A stretch of 64,000 bases of DNA from Alicyclobacillus fastidiosus (GCF_026651875.1 NZ_CP104067.1:4082501-4146500), one strand, 5' to 3'; positions 53,263-63,525 are shown, counted from the stretch's first letter. The notes: a model not told the origin generated them from the letters alone. Made by a program: numbers and translations.

Positions 53263-53456
53263 ATACTGGTAACAATCAGAACTGTTCTAATTTATATCCT
53301 CATCCATGCATTCAAGGCGGACCGAAGGAGCCGAAAGTTGTAGGCTTTTTATTTCCTTTGGTTAAGGGTAACATTGTCTTCTACACCCAATCCCACCATG
53401 TCGTGATTTTCTTAGGAAGAACTAGGACAAGGAAACTGAATTCGTTTTCGATAAAG

Positions 53457-53474
53457 CCCCCGGACAGCCGGGGG
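53457..53474 (-). terminator. Terminator of the PfpI/DJ-1 gene
   Basis: CCCCCGG-CTGT-CCGGGGG followed by CUUUAU on the minus strand, 13 bases after the gene's stop. Confidence 0.75.
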
Positions 53475-53487
53475 TTTAATGTTAGCG

Positions 53488-54015
53488 TTAAGACTGGGTA
53501 ACAGGCGTTCCGAATTTGCTCAGTGTTTCCCGGATAAACGCCGGTTCGTCGGCCGGCATACGCGATGAGACGTAGTTGCCATCGACGACCACCTCTTGAT
53601 CGACGTAGTTGGCGCCCGCATTGATAAGGTCATCCTTCAAAGGAGGGTAGCACGTCAGTGTCTTGCCCTTGGCGAGACCCGCACTGATCAGGATTTGCGG
53701 CCCGTGGCAGATCGCTGAAATCGGTTTGCCCTGACTGTCCATGTCTTTGACGAACTGCTGTATCTGCTTATTAAGACGCAGGTTTTCCGGTGACGATCCG
53801 CCTGGAATGACGACCGCGTCAAACTGATCAGCCTTCACTTCGTCGATGGAAGCATCGGTCATATACGTTGCCTGTTTGTTCTTGCCTGTCAGTTGTTCAC
53901 CTTTCTTCAGGCCGACAATGACCGTTTGGTGGCCCGCTCCTTTAATTGCTTCATACGGTTTTTGCATTTCCGAATCTTCAAATTCATTGGCCAGTAGGAA
54001 AGCAATCTTCTTCAT
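53488..54015 (-). CDS. DJ-1/PfpI-family protein (general stress protein type)
   Basis: 175 residues; AGGAGG precedes ATG 54015 by ~7 nt (the frame extends upstream without support). Conserved residues are the Glu of NEFEDSE, the nucleophile Cys in AICHGPQI and VVIPGGSSPENLR. This matches Bacillus YfkM/PfpI-type proteins with protease, glyoxalase or deglycase roles under stress. It follows the decarboxylase pseudogene by 41 bases on the same strand and may be the only working gene of that transcript. Confidence 0.82.
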   Translation of the reverse strand: MKKIAFLLANEFEDSEMQKPYEAIKGAGHQTVIVGLKKGEQLTGKNKQATYMTDASIDEVKADQFDAVVIPGGSSPENLRLNKQIQQFVKDMDSQGKPISAICHGPQILISAGLAKGKTLTCYPPLKDDLINAGANYVDQEVVVDGNYVSSRMPADEPAFIRETLSKFGTPVTQS

Positions 54016-54056
54016 ATCTGTTCCTCCTTTTGATTTGGTACGCACACCGCAACCCG

Positions 54057-55764
54057 TTAACTCTGCTGTTTCTCTCGCTCCTCCAGATACCTGCGCATCT
54101 TGTGAAGATAATCCGGCACGTCCAACGGATCGTTTATCATCATTTGAATCATGCAAAGCTTATTCGCGTTCTGTGCCTGGCTGATGGCTTCGTCAAGTTC
54201 CCGGTTCGTCCGCACCTCCACCGCGAAAGTCTCGCCACGGAAAACGTCGGCCAGTTTCGTATACTTCCAGTGTGGAACTTGGTTGTATTTCTGATTTTGA
54301 GTCCTCACATTCAAGTACTTTTCAATCGCATAGACCCCGTTGTTGAGAATGAAAATGACGGGTATGCATCCGTTTTCTACCACGGAGCTAATCTCCTGCA
54401 CCGTGAACTGCAGCGAGCCGTCACCGGTAAAAAGCAGGACGCGTCGGTTTTTCGCTGCAATACAAGCCCCGAACGCAGCTGGAGTGGCGTAGCCGATACT
54501 CTGCCATCCCCCTTGAGCAATATATGTCACCCCCGTAGGCAGTCTGATTTGCGACATTCCATAGAGTAATGTGCCCGTTTCCACGATAACAATGTCATTA
54601 TCTTTCAGCATCCCGCTGGATGTGGGGATAATAAGATACAGCGGTAATCGGCTGCTCCGGCTCGCCGCTAATGATATCGTATGGAAAGCTTACATTAGGG
54701 ACGGGTTTCGTCTGCCGATACCCGATGGTCTGCAGCGCGTTCAGCATATCCTCCGCCATAATATTCGTGTAAGTGGCTTCACCTACCTTAACCGCGCTCG
54801 GTTGTATGTCCACCGTTTTCAGAGGATTAAGCCTTGCGGTAAGGATACCCGTGTTGCTGTCTGACCATACGAGTCCAACCGTAATGACGCAATCGGACCC
54901 TTCAACGATGCCACGTACTTCCTCACTACCGAAAGCCCCGCTATACATACCGATATAATGGGGATAAGTTTCATCAAAAGCGCTCTTGCCTTGCATCATC
55001 GATGCCGCAGGCACGTTCATTTGCTCCGCGAGCTTTTGGACGTAGGCTTGGAGCTCGTAACGGAGCGTCTTCATATCTACCAGAATGACCACGTTTTGCG
55101 CCTGTTCCAGCAACTTCCGCACATGGCCAATCACTGCCCGTAGCGAGTGTTCATTCGTTTTAGCTAGCTCGGCAGTTTGTTCATTGTGCCGCACGACTGG
55201 TTTTATGACGAGGTCGGGGGCGACTACCAAGTATACCGGCTTTTTCACCCGCTTAGCGATTCCGATTGCCTCCGGGATCTTCATCTCGGCGTTTTCCGGT
55301 GTCAAAATCGCCGTGCAGCCGGTGATAGGTTCATACATTTTGCGAAAAACGTCATATTCCGCGACCATGAGTGTATGGTGCAACAGCTTGTGCGCTTTCT
55401 GCTCTACCGATTTGGGAGAACCCACTATATGGATAAGGGCACACGTTCGCTGTGGGCACCAGCAATCGCATTGCAGGCGCTGGCTTCTCCAACGCCGAAA
55501 GTTGTGATCAGCGCCCCGGTTCCTTTCACACGGACGTAACCGTCTGCAGCAGCATATGCGGAATTCAGCTCGTTTCGCCCACTGATAAATTGTATACCGT
55601 CGTATTTCTCAACCGTATCCAGCAGATTGAAGTTATAATCGCCCGGTACGCCCGAAGATTTCCGTAATACCCTCCTGCTTCAAACAATCAAGCAAATACT
55701 GGCCGAGCGTCTTTTGCGCTACCTGCACTCGGGGCGATACGATCGTATGAGTTAAGGTGGACAA
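54057..55764 (-). pseudogene. ThDP-dependent 2-oxoacid (indolepyruvate) decarboxylase, three frameshifts
   Basis: TTG 55764 with AAGGAGA upstream starts [20 protein letters not shown]; the frame breaks at ~55645 (RTGRL-stop in place of [10 protein letters not shown]). It resumes as [20 protein letters not shown] (with one Ala of AAADGY missing in my joining), breaks again at ~55432 (CCC for CCCC in [12 protein letters not shown]), and a third time near 54605. The ThDP-binding motif is intact in the last piece (LLFTGDGSLQFTVQEI ... FILNNGVYAIEKYLN). Intact relatives convert indolepyruvate or branched 2-oxoacids to aldehydes. Confidence 0.8.
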
Positions 55765-56024
55765 GAGAATTTCTCCTTATCAAGTTAATCGTTTGTCCTT
55801 TACTTCCATAAGTTATCCAGTCCACTCTTGCTTATGTACACAGCTTAAGAGGAATCATCCAGCGTGCGTTTCAGGCTTCTCGTAACCGAATATGGAATTA
55901 ACTTCTACAAGTGGATTCAACTGGCTAATTAGTAGCCCATGAGAAAGCCATCCGCTAATTTCCGTTCCTGTTCTTTAAGTTTTTCATCGGATGTTAAGGT
56001 TAATAAAGGTGACCGTTTTGTTGA
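55765..56024. other. No gene recognised
   Basis: About 260 bases upstream of the decarboxylase relic, where its promoter should lie; bounded on the right by a transposase scar. Confidence 0.3.
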
Positions 56025-56085
56025 TGCTCCTTGTTTCTTATCGTGCAACGAGGGCTGCTTTTCTTAAGTTGTGGGCTAGAATTCC
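56025..56085 (-). pseudogene. Scar of an IS transposase C-terminus
   Basis: The minus strand encodes GILAHNLRKAALVAR then a stop, homologous to GILTHNLRRAAQVSK at the end of the transposase at 58908-60234, with ~80% DNA identity over ~35 bases. The rest of that element was replaced by the relic that begins at ~56090. Confidence 0.55.
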
Positions 56086-56099
56086 AAAGAGCGACAATA

Positions 56100-57058
56100 C
56101 TTCTGGAGGGAACCTGTTTTTATTTCAACATCAATGCCTTACTATCTCTGAGAAGTCAGGCTTGTTAGGTAACATCCACGCACTTTCTATTGCTAGCGAT
56201 GGAATGGCACTTCAAACAGCAACTCAAGTTCGTAGTCGACGACTTTGCAACTGTCGTGAACTCGGCATTGAACCATGCAGGTGTTATCGTATCTATTCCC
56301 ACCCCGATTGTGACATGGGTTAGGACAGTTATCGAAACAAAACTTCTTCGGTTATCACCTTTACACTTTTGTTGCTGCAGATAGCCCCTACGACCTGCCA
56401 CTTTACCCTAGGCTTCAACGAGCCTCTCGCCATGACGCGACCTCTTGGGTGGTCAGTGCCCGTGAGTTCGTTGAACGTTTTCGGGAATATACCTGGGACA
56501 AAGCGATTTTAGACGCGGCACATGACGCATTGCCAATCTACGAGTACCTTCACTCACGACAGATTAAGCCATTCATTGATTTAAACCTGCGAGGTACGGG
56601 AAGTAAGGGTGGTGTTCGCAAGGATGACATCACGTTTTCCCCAACTGGGGTTCCGTTCTGTAAGAAGGGACTGGAAATGAAGGACCGTGGCTACGACTAT
56701 ACACGCGGAACGCCGTAAATACTACTGTCCGCTCGTTGTTAAAGGAGTGGTGACCTGTGATACACCCTGTTCCGATTCACCTTACGGAAGATGTGTACAC
56801 ACATATACCAAACATAATCCTCGCTTGTTCCCACCCGTCGCTCGCAACAGCAACAATGGACCAATGTCTACAAACGCAGAACCACCTGCGAGCGTAGCAA
56901 CAAGCGAGCAAAAGAGGACTTCCGCCTCGAAGCTGCCAAGCATCGCAGCACCATGATGTGGACAGTCCGCATCTACGGCATCACCATGTGCCAACACATG
57001 GATGCTTGGTACCAAGAGAGCAATCTAGACCTGAGATCGATGCTCTTGCCAGCCTGAG
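56100..57058 (+). pseudogene. DDE transposase relic, unassigned family
   Basis: Plus-strand pieces: CRCYRIYSHPDCDMG, TAG where Trp is expected, DSYRNK, a shift, FFGYHLYTFVAADSPYDLPL, YPRLQRASRHDATSWVVSAR, AILDAAHDALPIYEYLHSRQ, FIDLNLRGTGSKGG, YDYTRGTP; after another stop and shift, RRTTCERSNKREKEDFRLEA and WTVRIYGITMCQHMDAW. The LDAAHD and CERSNKREK segments look like the second Asp and the Glu of the triad. At least three defects. Confidence 0.65.
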
Positions 57059-57374
57059 AATACCCCAATCATACCATCTCCAGCGATGACTTTTTGAAAA
57101 TCCCATCGTCATCGCTCTGTTTGCTATACCCTTCTTCAAGGAACATCTATGCTGTCATCCATTTTTCGTCGTTTTCCAGTGGATTATTGGGAGAAATCCC
57201 ACTTTTCCACGTTCCAATACCGAGAGGGTATTTCAAGAAGGAACCCGAATATGACAAACCCTTATTTCGTTTGGACTAAATTCCTGTGCTGCATATGGTT
57301 ACTAGCTTGACGGTCACGGTTTACTTCCGCAACACGGATTACGAATGATGCGTGGTGAACACGTTCCGTTAAAA
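57059..57374. other. No gene recognised
   Basis: About 315 bases between the transposase relic and the converging carrier gene. No terminator or coherent frame identified. Confidence 0.3.
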
Positions 57375-57971
57375 TCAAACCCAAAAGTGCATTCCATTTG
57401 CAAAATTAAGCGTAACACCGATAGTCAGGTACATCAGCCAAATCGCTGTAAGAAACATAAACAGGCCAACGGCCTTGTGACCGTGGATACCGCTTGTGCG
57501 AGCTACAATCTCGCTAATGTAAACCAACGCAAGTCCGATAAACAAAATTCCCACTGGAATATCGCCGTTATTCCAAAACGAGATAAGACCTAATACACTC
57601 AGAACCAGCATCCCAATGGCCATCCAGGCTTCAGGTCCAGATTCCGCCCCCACATATCTCCGCCATCCTAGTATAATCCAGTGAACTCCGTACGAAGTAA
57701 AAGCGACTGCTGCCATATATAAGGGCGCAGCATTTCGGTAAACGGGAAACCAGCTGAGTCCAACCATAAGGTATGCACCAGTTATAAACTGCATAAAACC
57801 GCCGAAAAAGATGCCCCACAGAGCTACTGTCTTATCGAGTTGGCGGCTGTCCTTTGACCAGTTTGGGCCATTAAAAAGTGCAGTTCCACCTTGAACAAAA
57901 TAGTTGGTGCCAAGTCCGAAAAAGCCAATTGCGACGGGCCAAAATGTAGATATCGGGAACAAATCACTCAT
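57375..57971 (-). CDS. GPR1/FUN34/YaaH-type membrane carrier
   Basis: 198 residues, six membrane segments. ISTFWPVAIGFFGLGTNYFV, ALWGIFFGGFMQFITGAYLM and YMAAVAFTSYGVHWIILGWR resemble the acetate/succinate channel family (compare MGIFYGGxAQ and AFTSYGxFW in SatP). The N-terminal NPAPLGL signature is not evident, so subfamily and substrate are unsure. GGAGGTG sits ~8 nt before ATG 57971. Monocistronic. Confidence 0.6.
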   Translation of the reverse strand: MSDLFPISTFWPVAIGFFGLGTNYFVQGGTALFNGPNWSKDSRQLDKTVALWGIFFGGFMQFITGAYLMVGLSWFPVYRNAAPLYMAAVAFTSYGVHWIILGWRRYVGAESGPEAWMAIGMLVLSVLGLISFWNNGDIPVGILFIGLALVYISEIVARTSGIHGHKAVGLFMFLTAIWLMYLTIGVTLNFANGMHFWV

Positions 57972-58327
57972 GAATAGTACACCTCCGAGGAATAGTATTC
58001 CTCTCGTTCAGATTCCTATGAGTTCCCGGCAGCCCCTAGTTTGGAAAACTTTGTGCTGAACTCGATCGATTCTTAGCACCCTTTGACCTTCACATGCCCA
58101 TAAAGTGCGACACATCCATTGCGTGCCCCTAATTGCATAACCATGCATGACGAGCCGTGATGCCGTTCTTCGGGTAATACCCCCTTTCAAAAAGACGACG
58201 ATTTTTGACATGACATCGAGTCAGTTTAAAGCAAATAATTTGGACTCACCTTGGAGGACGTCTGTCTTATTCACCTTTACACCACAAGGTATAGAATGTA
58301 CAAACTCAAGGATTGGATTGACTTAAA
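57972..58327. other. No gene recognised
   Basis: About 355 bases between two divergent genes; both promoters should lie here. Confidence 0.3.
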
Positions 58328-58888
58328 ATGGCGATGAGACAGGAAAAAATAACTGTGAGTCTTGAAAGAGACGGAAAACGCATGACTTCTCAATCCGCTG
58401 TGTCTGCGAAGAAGAAAATTGTGATTGTTATTAATAACCAATTCACGGATGCACCAAATACAACGCAAATCGCAAGTGGGGCTGGTCATAATAGTGCTGC
58501 AGGCAGCAATGCCACTATTGATTCATCAAATACGCTTCAGCAACAAAGCGTAGGAGGCCAAGGAAGAGCCAAGAACATCGGAATGAAAGGTATTCAGTCA
58601 GAGCCGCACAACAAACAGCGTTTCCGGCAACATGATGAAGAAATTACCATTGTTATAAACAATCAGATCAACAAAACAGGAAAGAAAATATCATCTGCTA
58701 CTCAGGTGGCCAGCGGAGCTGGAACCGACAGTGCAAGTGGTACGAATGCTGCAATCCAAAGTTCAAATACCAAACAGCAACACGCTGTTGGCGGAGCCAA
58801 GTCAGGTCGTGCGTTGAATAAAGGGATGAATAGCAGGCAAAATGAAACCCGTCTTCTCTTACGTAAATCGTTAAATACGAATCGGTGA
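58328..58888 (+). CDS. Repeat protein with two ~60-residue Asn/Gln/Ser-rich units
   Basis: 186 residues. Two tandem units align: IVIVINNQFTDAPNTTQIAS-GAGHNSAAGSNATIDSSNTL and ITIVINNQINKTGKKISSAT-QVASGAGTDSASGTNAAIQS, each followed by Q-Q/H-x-VGG and a basic linker ending in NKGM/NIGM. Each unit has a hydrophobic beta strand (IVINNQ) and a Gly/Ala/Ser turn-rich part, suggesting a beta-solenoid or self-assembling spore-surface protein. No signal peptide, no cysteine. The ribosome binding site is poor; ATG 58328 or 58334. Family not recognised. Confidence 0.6.
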   Translation: MAMRQEKITVSLERDGKRMTSQSAVSAKKKIVIVINNQFTDAPNTTQIASGAGHNSAAGSNATIDSSNTLQQQSVGGQGRAKNIGMKGIQSEPHNKQRFRQHDEEITIVINNQINKTGKKISSATQVASGAGTDSASGTNAAIQSSNTKQQHAVGGAKSGRALNKGMNSRQNETRLLLRKSLNTNR

Positions 58889-58907
58889 TTGGTATCCACG
58901 TGCCAAC

Positions 58908-60234
58908 TTATTTGCTTACCTGGGCTGCTCTTCTTAGGTTGTGGGTTAGAATTCCGAACCCAACCCACACCGCCGTGCCCGAATGTCCACGGAATCGGCT
59001 GCGGTTGAGTCCGTACTTCTGTTTTAAGAGGCCAATCTTTGCTTCTCCTGCTGCTCTAAATCGCTGTAAGTCCTTGTACCAAGGTTCCTGCTCCAGCTCT
59101 GTCCGTTTCTTACTTTTCTTTCCTCGAAACGGAGTGCTGACATGTTTTACCCCAAGTTCCTCTTGCAAGACCCGCTCGTTTTTACGGCTGCCGAATCCCC
59201 GGTCGGTTGCTACTGCATGAGGTGCGGAGCCAAATATCTCTTGGTGGTGTTCCACTGCAGGGATCAACATCTCGTCATCAGATGGATTTCCAGAGTAGAC
59301 TGCGTAACCGGTGACAAATCCGCTCTCCGTTTCGTCAATCCGGACCTTGTATCCAAACTCAACCTTCTTGGCCAGCTTACCTTTCTTAATTGGCCGAGCC
59401 ATCGGGTCATGGATGCTAATCAGTCGGTCTGGAATAATACGGTTTCCGCTCAGTTTGATCCACCAAAGATTGCAATCCGTGCTTTTGCTTTTGCACAGAC
59501 TGCTTCGTTGACCGCTGTAGCTTTTCAATCACTGATTCTGCCTGCTGCAGAACACTTTCCGTAATCTCGACTACGTCCTGCGTAATTTTGTTCACTTCAT
59601 CCCAGGACCGGCTCATGCGTCGGCGCAACACTTTCGCGAAAGACAGCACCTTTCGTTTTACGATGTCAGTTTGGTCGACAAACCCTTCTGTAGCGTGGGA
59701 CGCCACCTTACGAATCTTGTTTATCGTCCGAGTAATGGCACGTACCCCGTCCTGTAAGAGCGTTGCATCCGTTGGGTGATGGATATCCGACTCCACCACC
59801 GTGGTGTCTGTACGAAACTTGCGATGACGAATGACTCTTTCTTCGCTGAGTTTCCTGACTAGCAATTCATTTAGATGTTCAATCGTGCCCTCACCATACC
59901 GCTTACGAGCTTTGATGAGTGTGGTTGCGTCAGGTACCTTTTGGTCAATGGCGATATGACAGAACCGTCTCCAGTGAAGACTGTCGCTGACCTCCTGAAC
60001 GAGTGTTTCATAGCCCAGCTGATAACGAAATTTGATATACATGAGTCGAAGATAGGTCTGAACGGGGACAGTCGGACGTCCCATGGTGGTATTAAAGTTC
60101 TCCAGGAATGGCCACATGAATCGCTCGTCATTCAAAATCTGGTCGATACGTTCAAGTTCCGCAGGTAGCGAAAGCAGAGATTCGGGGAGAATTGAGTCCC
60201 ACAGTGTCACTTGATTTTGGTGAGTTCGTAGCAT
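58908..60234 (-). pseudogene. IS5/ISNCY-like transposase, one frameshift
   Basis: ATG 60234 follows GGAGG at 9 nt. The first frame has SLLSLPAELERIDQILNDER, TMGRPTVPVQTYLRLMYIKF, RTDTTVVESDIHHPTDATLL (first Asp). Near 59425-59500 the frame shifts; the second frame continues ISIHDPMARPIKKGKLAKKV, HAVATDRGFGSRKN (second Asp) and FRAAGEAKIGLLKQKYGLNR (Glu), ending GILTHNLRRAAQVSK. A GTGGCCCCTGAAAAAG end is seen near 60389-60405 (read leftward), but no matching left end, so the element is damaged unless the shift is programmed. Confidence 0.72.
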
Positions 60235-60611
60235 TTTCTCATGCCTCCTAACAGGATTCCCGAGGCATGATGCCGAACTCTCAAGCAAAAGGAATTCGCA
60301 CACACCTCGGGTGGATCTGTGATTGTCTCGACAACAACCACTTCACCAACGGGCATTGCGATTCCTTTTCTTTATTCAATTCGTGGACTTTTTCAGGGGC
60401 CACTAATTAACTAAAAACACCCATATGGATATGTATTCCACATCCAAAGGGTGTAATCCTTGTAAATTCTTATTGAACAAAACTAACGCCCCCGTACCTG
60501 AGGAAGAAACGATACAGCCATTGGAAACACGTTCCACACATGTTGATCTAATTTTGCTAAGATGACTGCATAAACGTGAAACGCAAAAGGCGCGTATTAG
60601 GTGGGAGCGTA
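60235..60611. other. IS flank and spacer, no gene
   Basis: The left part belongs to the IS (to about 60405). GGATGTGTATTCCACATCC-like inverted words near 60427-60450 resemble a hairpin with TTGTAAATTCTT after it. Confidence 0.3.
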
Positions 60612-60974
60612 TTGATCAATCATCAGCAATTGATTGAACTCGGACTAAGCTACAAGGGAACAAGTCTACGATATCCTTTTACTATGGATTTGCCGGTGCT
60701 TTATGTTCGAGACAGAATGTTTGCATTGCTGTTCAACCGGGATGGGGTTGAAAGTGTCAACTTAAAGACATCGCCTGACGAAGCATGGTTGCAGCGCGAA
60801 ACCTATAGAGGATCTGTGTTTCCCGGGTACCATATGAATAAGCAGCACTGGAATACTGTCATCCTAAACGGAACTGTTCCCGATGAAGTCATTATTGTGA
60901 TGTTCCAAGAATCATACTATCGTGTTGTCGCGAAATTCCCCAAGTCAGAAAGGGATTTGCTGCTGTTGAACTAA
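60612..60974 (+). CDS. MmcQ/YjbR-family protein
   Basis: 120 residues from TTG 60612, 7 nt after AGGTGG; a GTG at 60576 is possible but has no ribosome binding site. The family pattern is clear: ELGLSYKGTSLRYPF, MFALLFNRDGVESVNLKTSP, FPGYHMNKQHWNTVILNG and VPDEVIIVMFQESYYRVVAK. The CyaY-like fold binds DNA non-specifically or is of unknown role. Length equals the usual 115-120. Monocistronic. Confidence 0.78.
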   Translation: MINHQQLIELGLSYKGTSLRYPFTMDLPVLYVRDRMFALLFNRDGVESVNLKTSPDEAWLQRETYRGSVFPGYHMNKQHWNTVILNGTVPDEVIIVMFQESYYRVVAKFPKSERDLLLLN

Positions 60975-61348
60975 ACTCTCTCTATGATTTAAGATTTTCC
61001 CAGTCATGTAGCGGTTTTCTTTGTACACTAAATATCACATTTCAAGCGGAATGCCGTGATTTCATGTGCTTTTTCGGCTCAAGGGTGTACTCAAATAAGG
61101 GGGTTACCCCTTTTGGTGAATTATGGTCGCGCTTTTGGATCTCCACGTCTACCTTCGCGGCCTACCCTCTCATGCCTCACGGGGTCCTAATTTCGGCCCT
61201 TTTCATTCCATCGTTCTGCCTGTCGAAGGGTGGAGGTCGGCTGTGCTGCCCGCCTGGGTCGTTGCCCTCAAGTTATGTTTGGTGCCGACTGCTCCGCGCT
61301 TCGTTTGTATGTTCACATGATGCTATATGACGGAATTGTACTAAATCA
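60975..61348. other. Non-coding region right end of the IS110 element and flank
   Basis: About 370 bases downstream of the IS110 transposase stop. No gene is seen. The boundary of the IS110 element lies somewhere here but has no inverted repeat to mark it. Confidence 0.3.
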
Positions 61349-62635
61349 TTAAGCTACATTCTGTAAGCGTTCTGCTTGGACAGAATCGAGCATTTGTTTC
61401 GGATCATACGGTATTTGTCTTTTCCACAACACGAATAAGACTCGAATCAACTTACAACACAGAGCTACCACAGACTGAACTCGCTTCAGTGGGTTCTGTG
61501 ATCTTTGTGTATAGTATTGGTGAAGCCCCTGAAACTCAGCATTCTTCGCAATCAGTGGGATCACACATCGGAATAGCAACGCCCTTAACTTGGGTCGACC
61601 TCTTTTACTAATCGTCGTTCTACCTTTGTGATTCCCTGAACTGTTCTCCTTCAGATTCAATCCTGCTAATTTTTGAATCTGTCTAGGGTGCTGGTAGGAA
61701 GAGATATCCCCAATTTCAGCAATGAAACCTGCGGCGGTGATGAGTCCAACACCTGGTACACTCATCATCTGCTCGGCTTCAGGAATCTGACTCATTAGCT
61801 GTTCAATTTCAGCTATTAAATGTTCCAGTTGCGTGTGCAGTAAATCGTATTGATCAAGCAAAATCTGAATCTCTTGGCGTGCCATCTGTAATCCTTCAGT
61901 GATTCCAATCGAAGCGTCAGCAGCCTTTATGAACTGTCGCGCGCGACTGACGCCGACTCCACGCTTAATTCCGTTTTCACGCCATCGGCGGAAGATTTCT
62001 AACTCCGTCTCTTCAGCAACGTCCATCGGGAGCGGAAATTCGTGCAAACACACCAATGCTGCTTTACCTTCCCAGTCTTTAAACACACTCGTGAACTCTG
62101 GAAAGAATCGATCCAACCAATTATGGACCCGCCCCTGCACTCGCTTCAGATCTTCGATCAAACGCCCTCTTTGATTCATTCCCACGCGCAATTCTGCGTA
62201 GATACCCTCGGGAATGTTGGGTACGGAGTAGCGTCCATCTCTCACCAATTGCGAAATGGCTCGGGCGTCTTTACGGTCATTCTTCGTTGGACTATTGTCA
62301 TCCAATTCTTTGCTCTTCTTCACGTGCATCGGGTTTACAAGAACCACGTAGATGCCATTATGGCGAAGAAATTGAGCGAGGTTCATCCAGTAGTGCCCTG
62401 TCGGCTCAACACCTAAAATCACGTTGTCGTATCCGTGGTCGGATTTCAGTGCTTCTATCCAGCTCAAAAGTTTTTCGAATCCTTGGCGACTGTTGTCAAA
62501 AGACAATGGCTTGCCAAGCTCGATGCCACGTACATCGCTGGCACGAGCGACATGCACTTTCTTAGCAATGTCTGCACCGACAACCAAGGTGGAATCTGTG
62601 ACACGACGAATCTTCGTGTTTTGCGTTATACTCAC
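61349..62635 (-). CDS. IS110-family transposase (DEDD recombinase)
   Basis: 428 residues, complete. The RuvC-like DEDD residues appear in VVGADIAKKVHVA (Asp), ILGVEPTGHYW (Glu) and KNDRKDARAI (two Asp). The C-terminal Tnp_IS110/IS116 domain has MMSVPGVGLITAAGFIAEIG and LNLKENSSGNHKGR-TTISKRGRPKLR with the catalytic serine region. GTG 62635 follows GGAGG by 10 nt. IS110 enzymes are guided by a non-coding bridge RNA, which should lie in the element's own non-coding end. Confidence 0.9.
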   Translation of the reverse strand: MSITQNTKIRRVTDSTLVVGADIAKKVHVARASDVRGIELGKPLSFDNSRQGFEKLLSWIEALKSDHGYDNVILGVEPTGHYWMNLAQFLRHNGIYVVLVNPMHVKKSKELDDNSPTKNDRKDARAISQLVRDGRYSVPNIPEGIYAELRVGMNQRGRLIEDLKRVQGRVHNWLDRFFPEFTSVFKDWEGKAALVCLHEFPLPMDVAEETELEIFRRWRENGIKRGVGVSRARQFIKAADASIGITEGLQMARQEIQILLDQYDLLHTQLEHLIAEIEQLMSQIPEAEQMMSVPGVGLITAAGFIAEIGDISSYQHPRQIQKLAGLNLKENSSGNHKGRTTISKRGRPKLRALLFRCVIPLIAKNAEFQGLHQYYTQRSQNPLKRVQSVVALCCKLIRVLFVLWKRQIPYDPKQMLDSVQAERLQNVA

Positions 62636-62890
62636 TGCTGTACAACCTCCTGATTTTTGTGTTGCGATTGGCCAATCAAAACACTATCAGGGGGTTGTTC
62701 TCTATTCAATCCTCAAGAACTTTCATTACAGGAATGCTGCCCGATGTCCCATAAAGCGAACCGTTTTACGCCGTATTTTCATGCAGAATTCAAGAGCATT
62801 GCCTTATGGGACATCTGCCCACGTTTGTCCAATATGATGCCTTCTAACATTTGTACTAGGGATCTTAATTTGAAAGCCACCGAGCAATGA
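62636..62890. ncRNA. Candidate IS110 non-coding end with bridge-RNA locus
   Basis: The ~250 bases upstream of the transposase start are non-coding and contain paired elements: GATTGGCCAATC (62666-62677) and GATGTCCCATAA...TTATGGGACATC (62743-62754 with 62804-62815). In IS110-group elements the bridge RNA is made from the region upstream of the transposase gene. The RNA's ends and loops cannot be set without knowing the target site. Confidence 0.4.
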
Positions 62891-63019
62891 CGCCTATGGA
62901 AAAATGGAACTGGCAGAACATGCCGTTCCGACGGGATAACGATGGGGAAGCCCTGTTTGGTTCGATTCCTCCAATTTGCGCTCTTGCTTACTTTAATATT
63001 CTCCCTTAATTACAAAAAA

Positions 63020-63457
63020 TTAGCCCCGAATTGTTCCAGCTAGTTTAGACTTCTGTCTAGCAAACTTAAACTTCCCTTCTAATTCCTTTGGTACCTCCAT
63101 CCCCTCAGAAAGCTTAAAACCAACGGCCCGCTTCTTAGGGTCATCAACCGTATACATGACGTTGACCTCAAGACCATCCTCATAAAAGACGTAGGCCCAT
63201 TTGATATTTTCCACTTGAAAACGCGATGTTTCTAAAGGTTTGGCCGCAAACTCAATATCACGTTCTTCTTTCAAAATTCGGTTTACATAATCAAGTGTCT
63301 CCCGGCTTTCGCCAGCTGGTACAACCGTAAATTCATGCTTGTATTTGTTCATAAAGTAACGGGCTTCATTAGCACGTAAACCAGCAAGCGCTTCTGCTAC
63401 AGGTGAAGACTCTAAACCAACCGTAGACACATTTTTAAAATCAACGATATAGGACAT
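63020..63457 (-). CDS. Hypothetical cytoplasmic protein, 145 residues
   Basis: ATG 63457 lies 9 nt after AAAGGAG. The protein starts SYIVDFKNVSTVGLESSPVA and continues NEARYFMNKYKHEFTVVPAG, SRFQVENIKWAYVFYEDGLE, VNVMYTVDDPKKRAVGFKLS; mixed alpha/beta, no signal peptide. Family not recognised by me. The open frame extends upstream into UvrA-like sequence, but that part belongs to the neighbouring relic. Confidence 0.6.
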   Translation of the reverse strand: MSYIVDFKNVSTVGLESSPVAEALAGLRANEARYFMNKYKHEFTVVPAGESRETLDYVNRILKEERDIEFAAKPLETSRFQVENIKWAYVFYEDGLEVNVMYTVDDPKKRAVGFKLSEGMEVPKELEGKFKFARQKSKLAGTIRG

Positions 63458-63525
63458 TTCCACGGCTCCTTTTATCTCTTTATTTTCTAACAACAGGAAT
63501 CCACATTTCTTGCTGTCGCTGCTTC

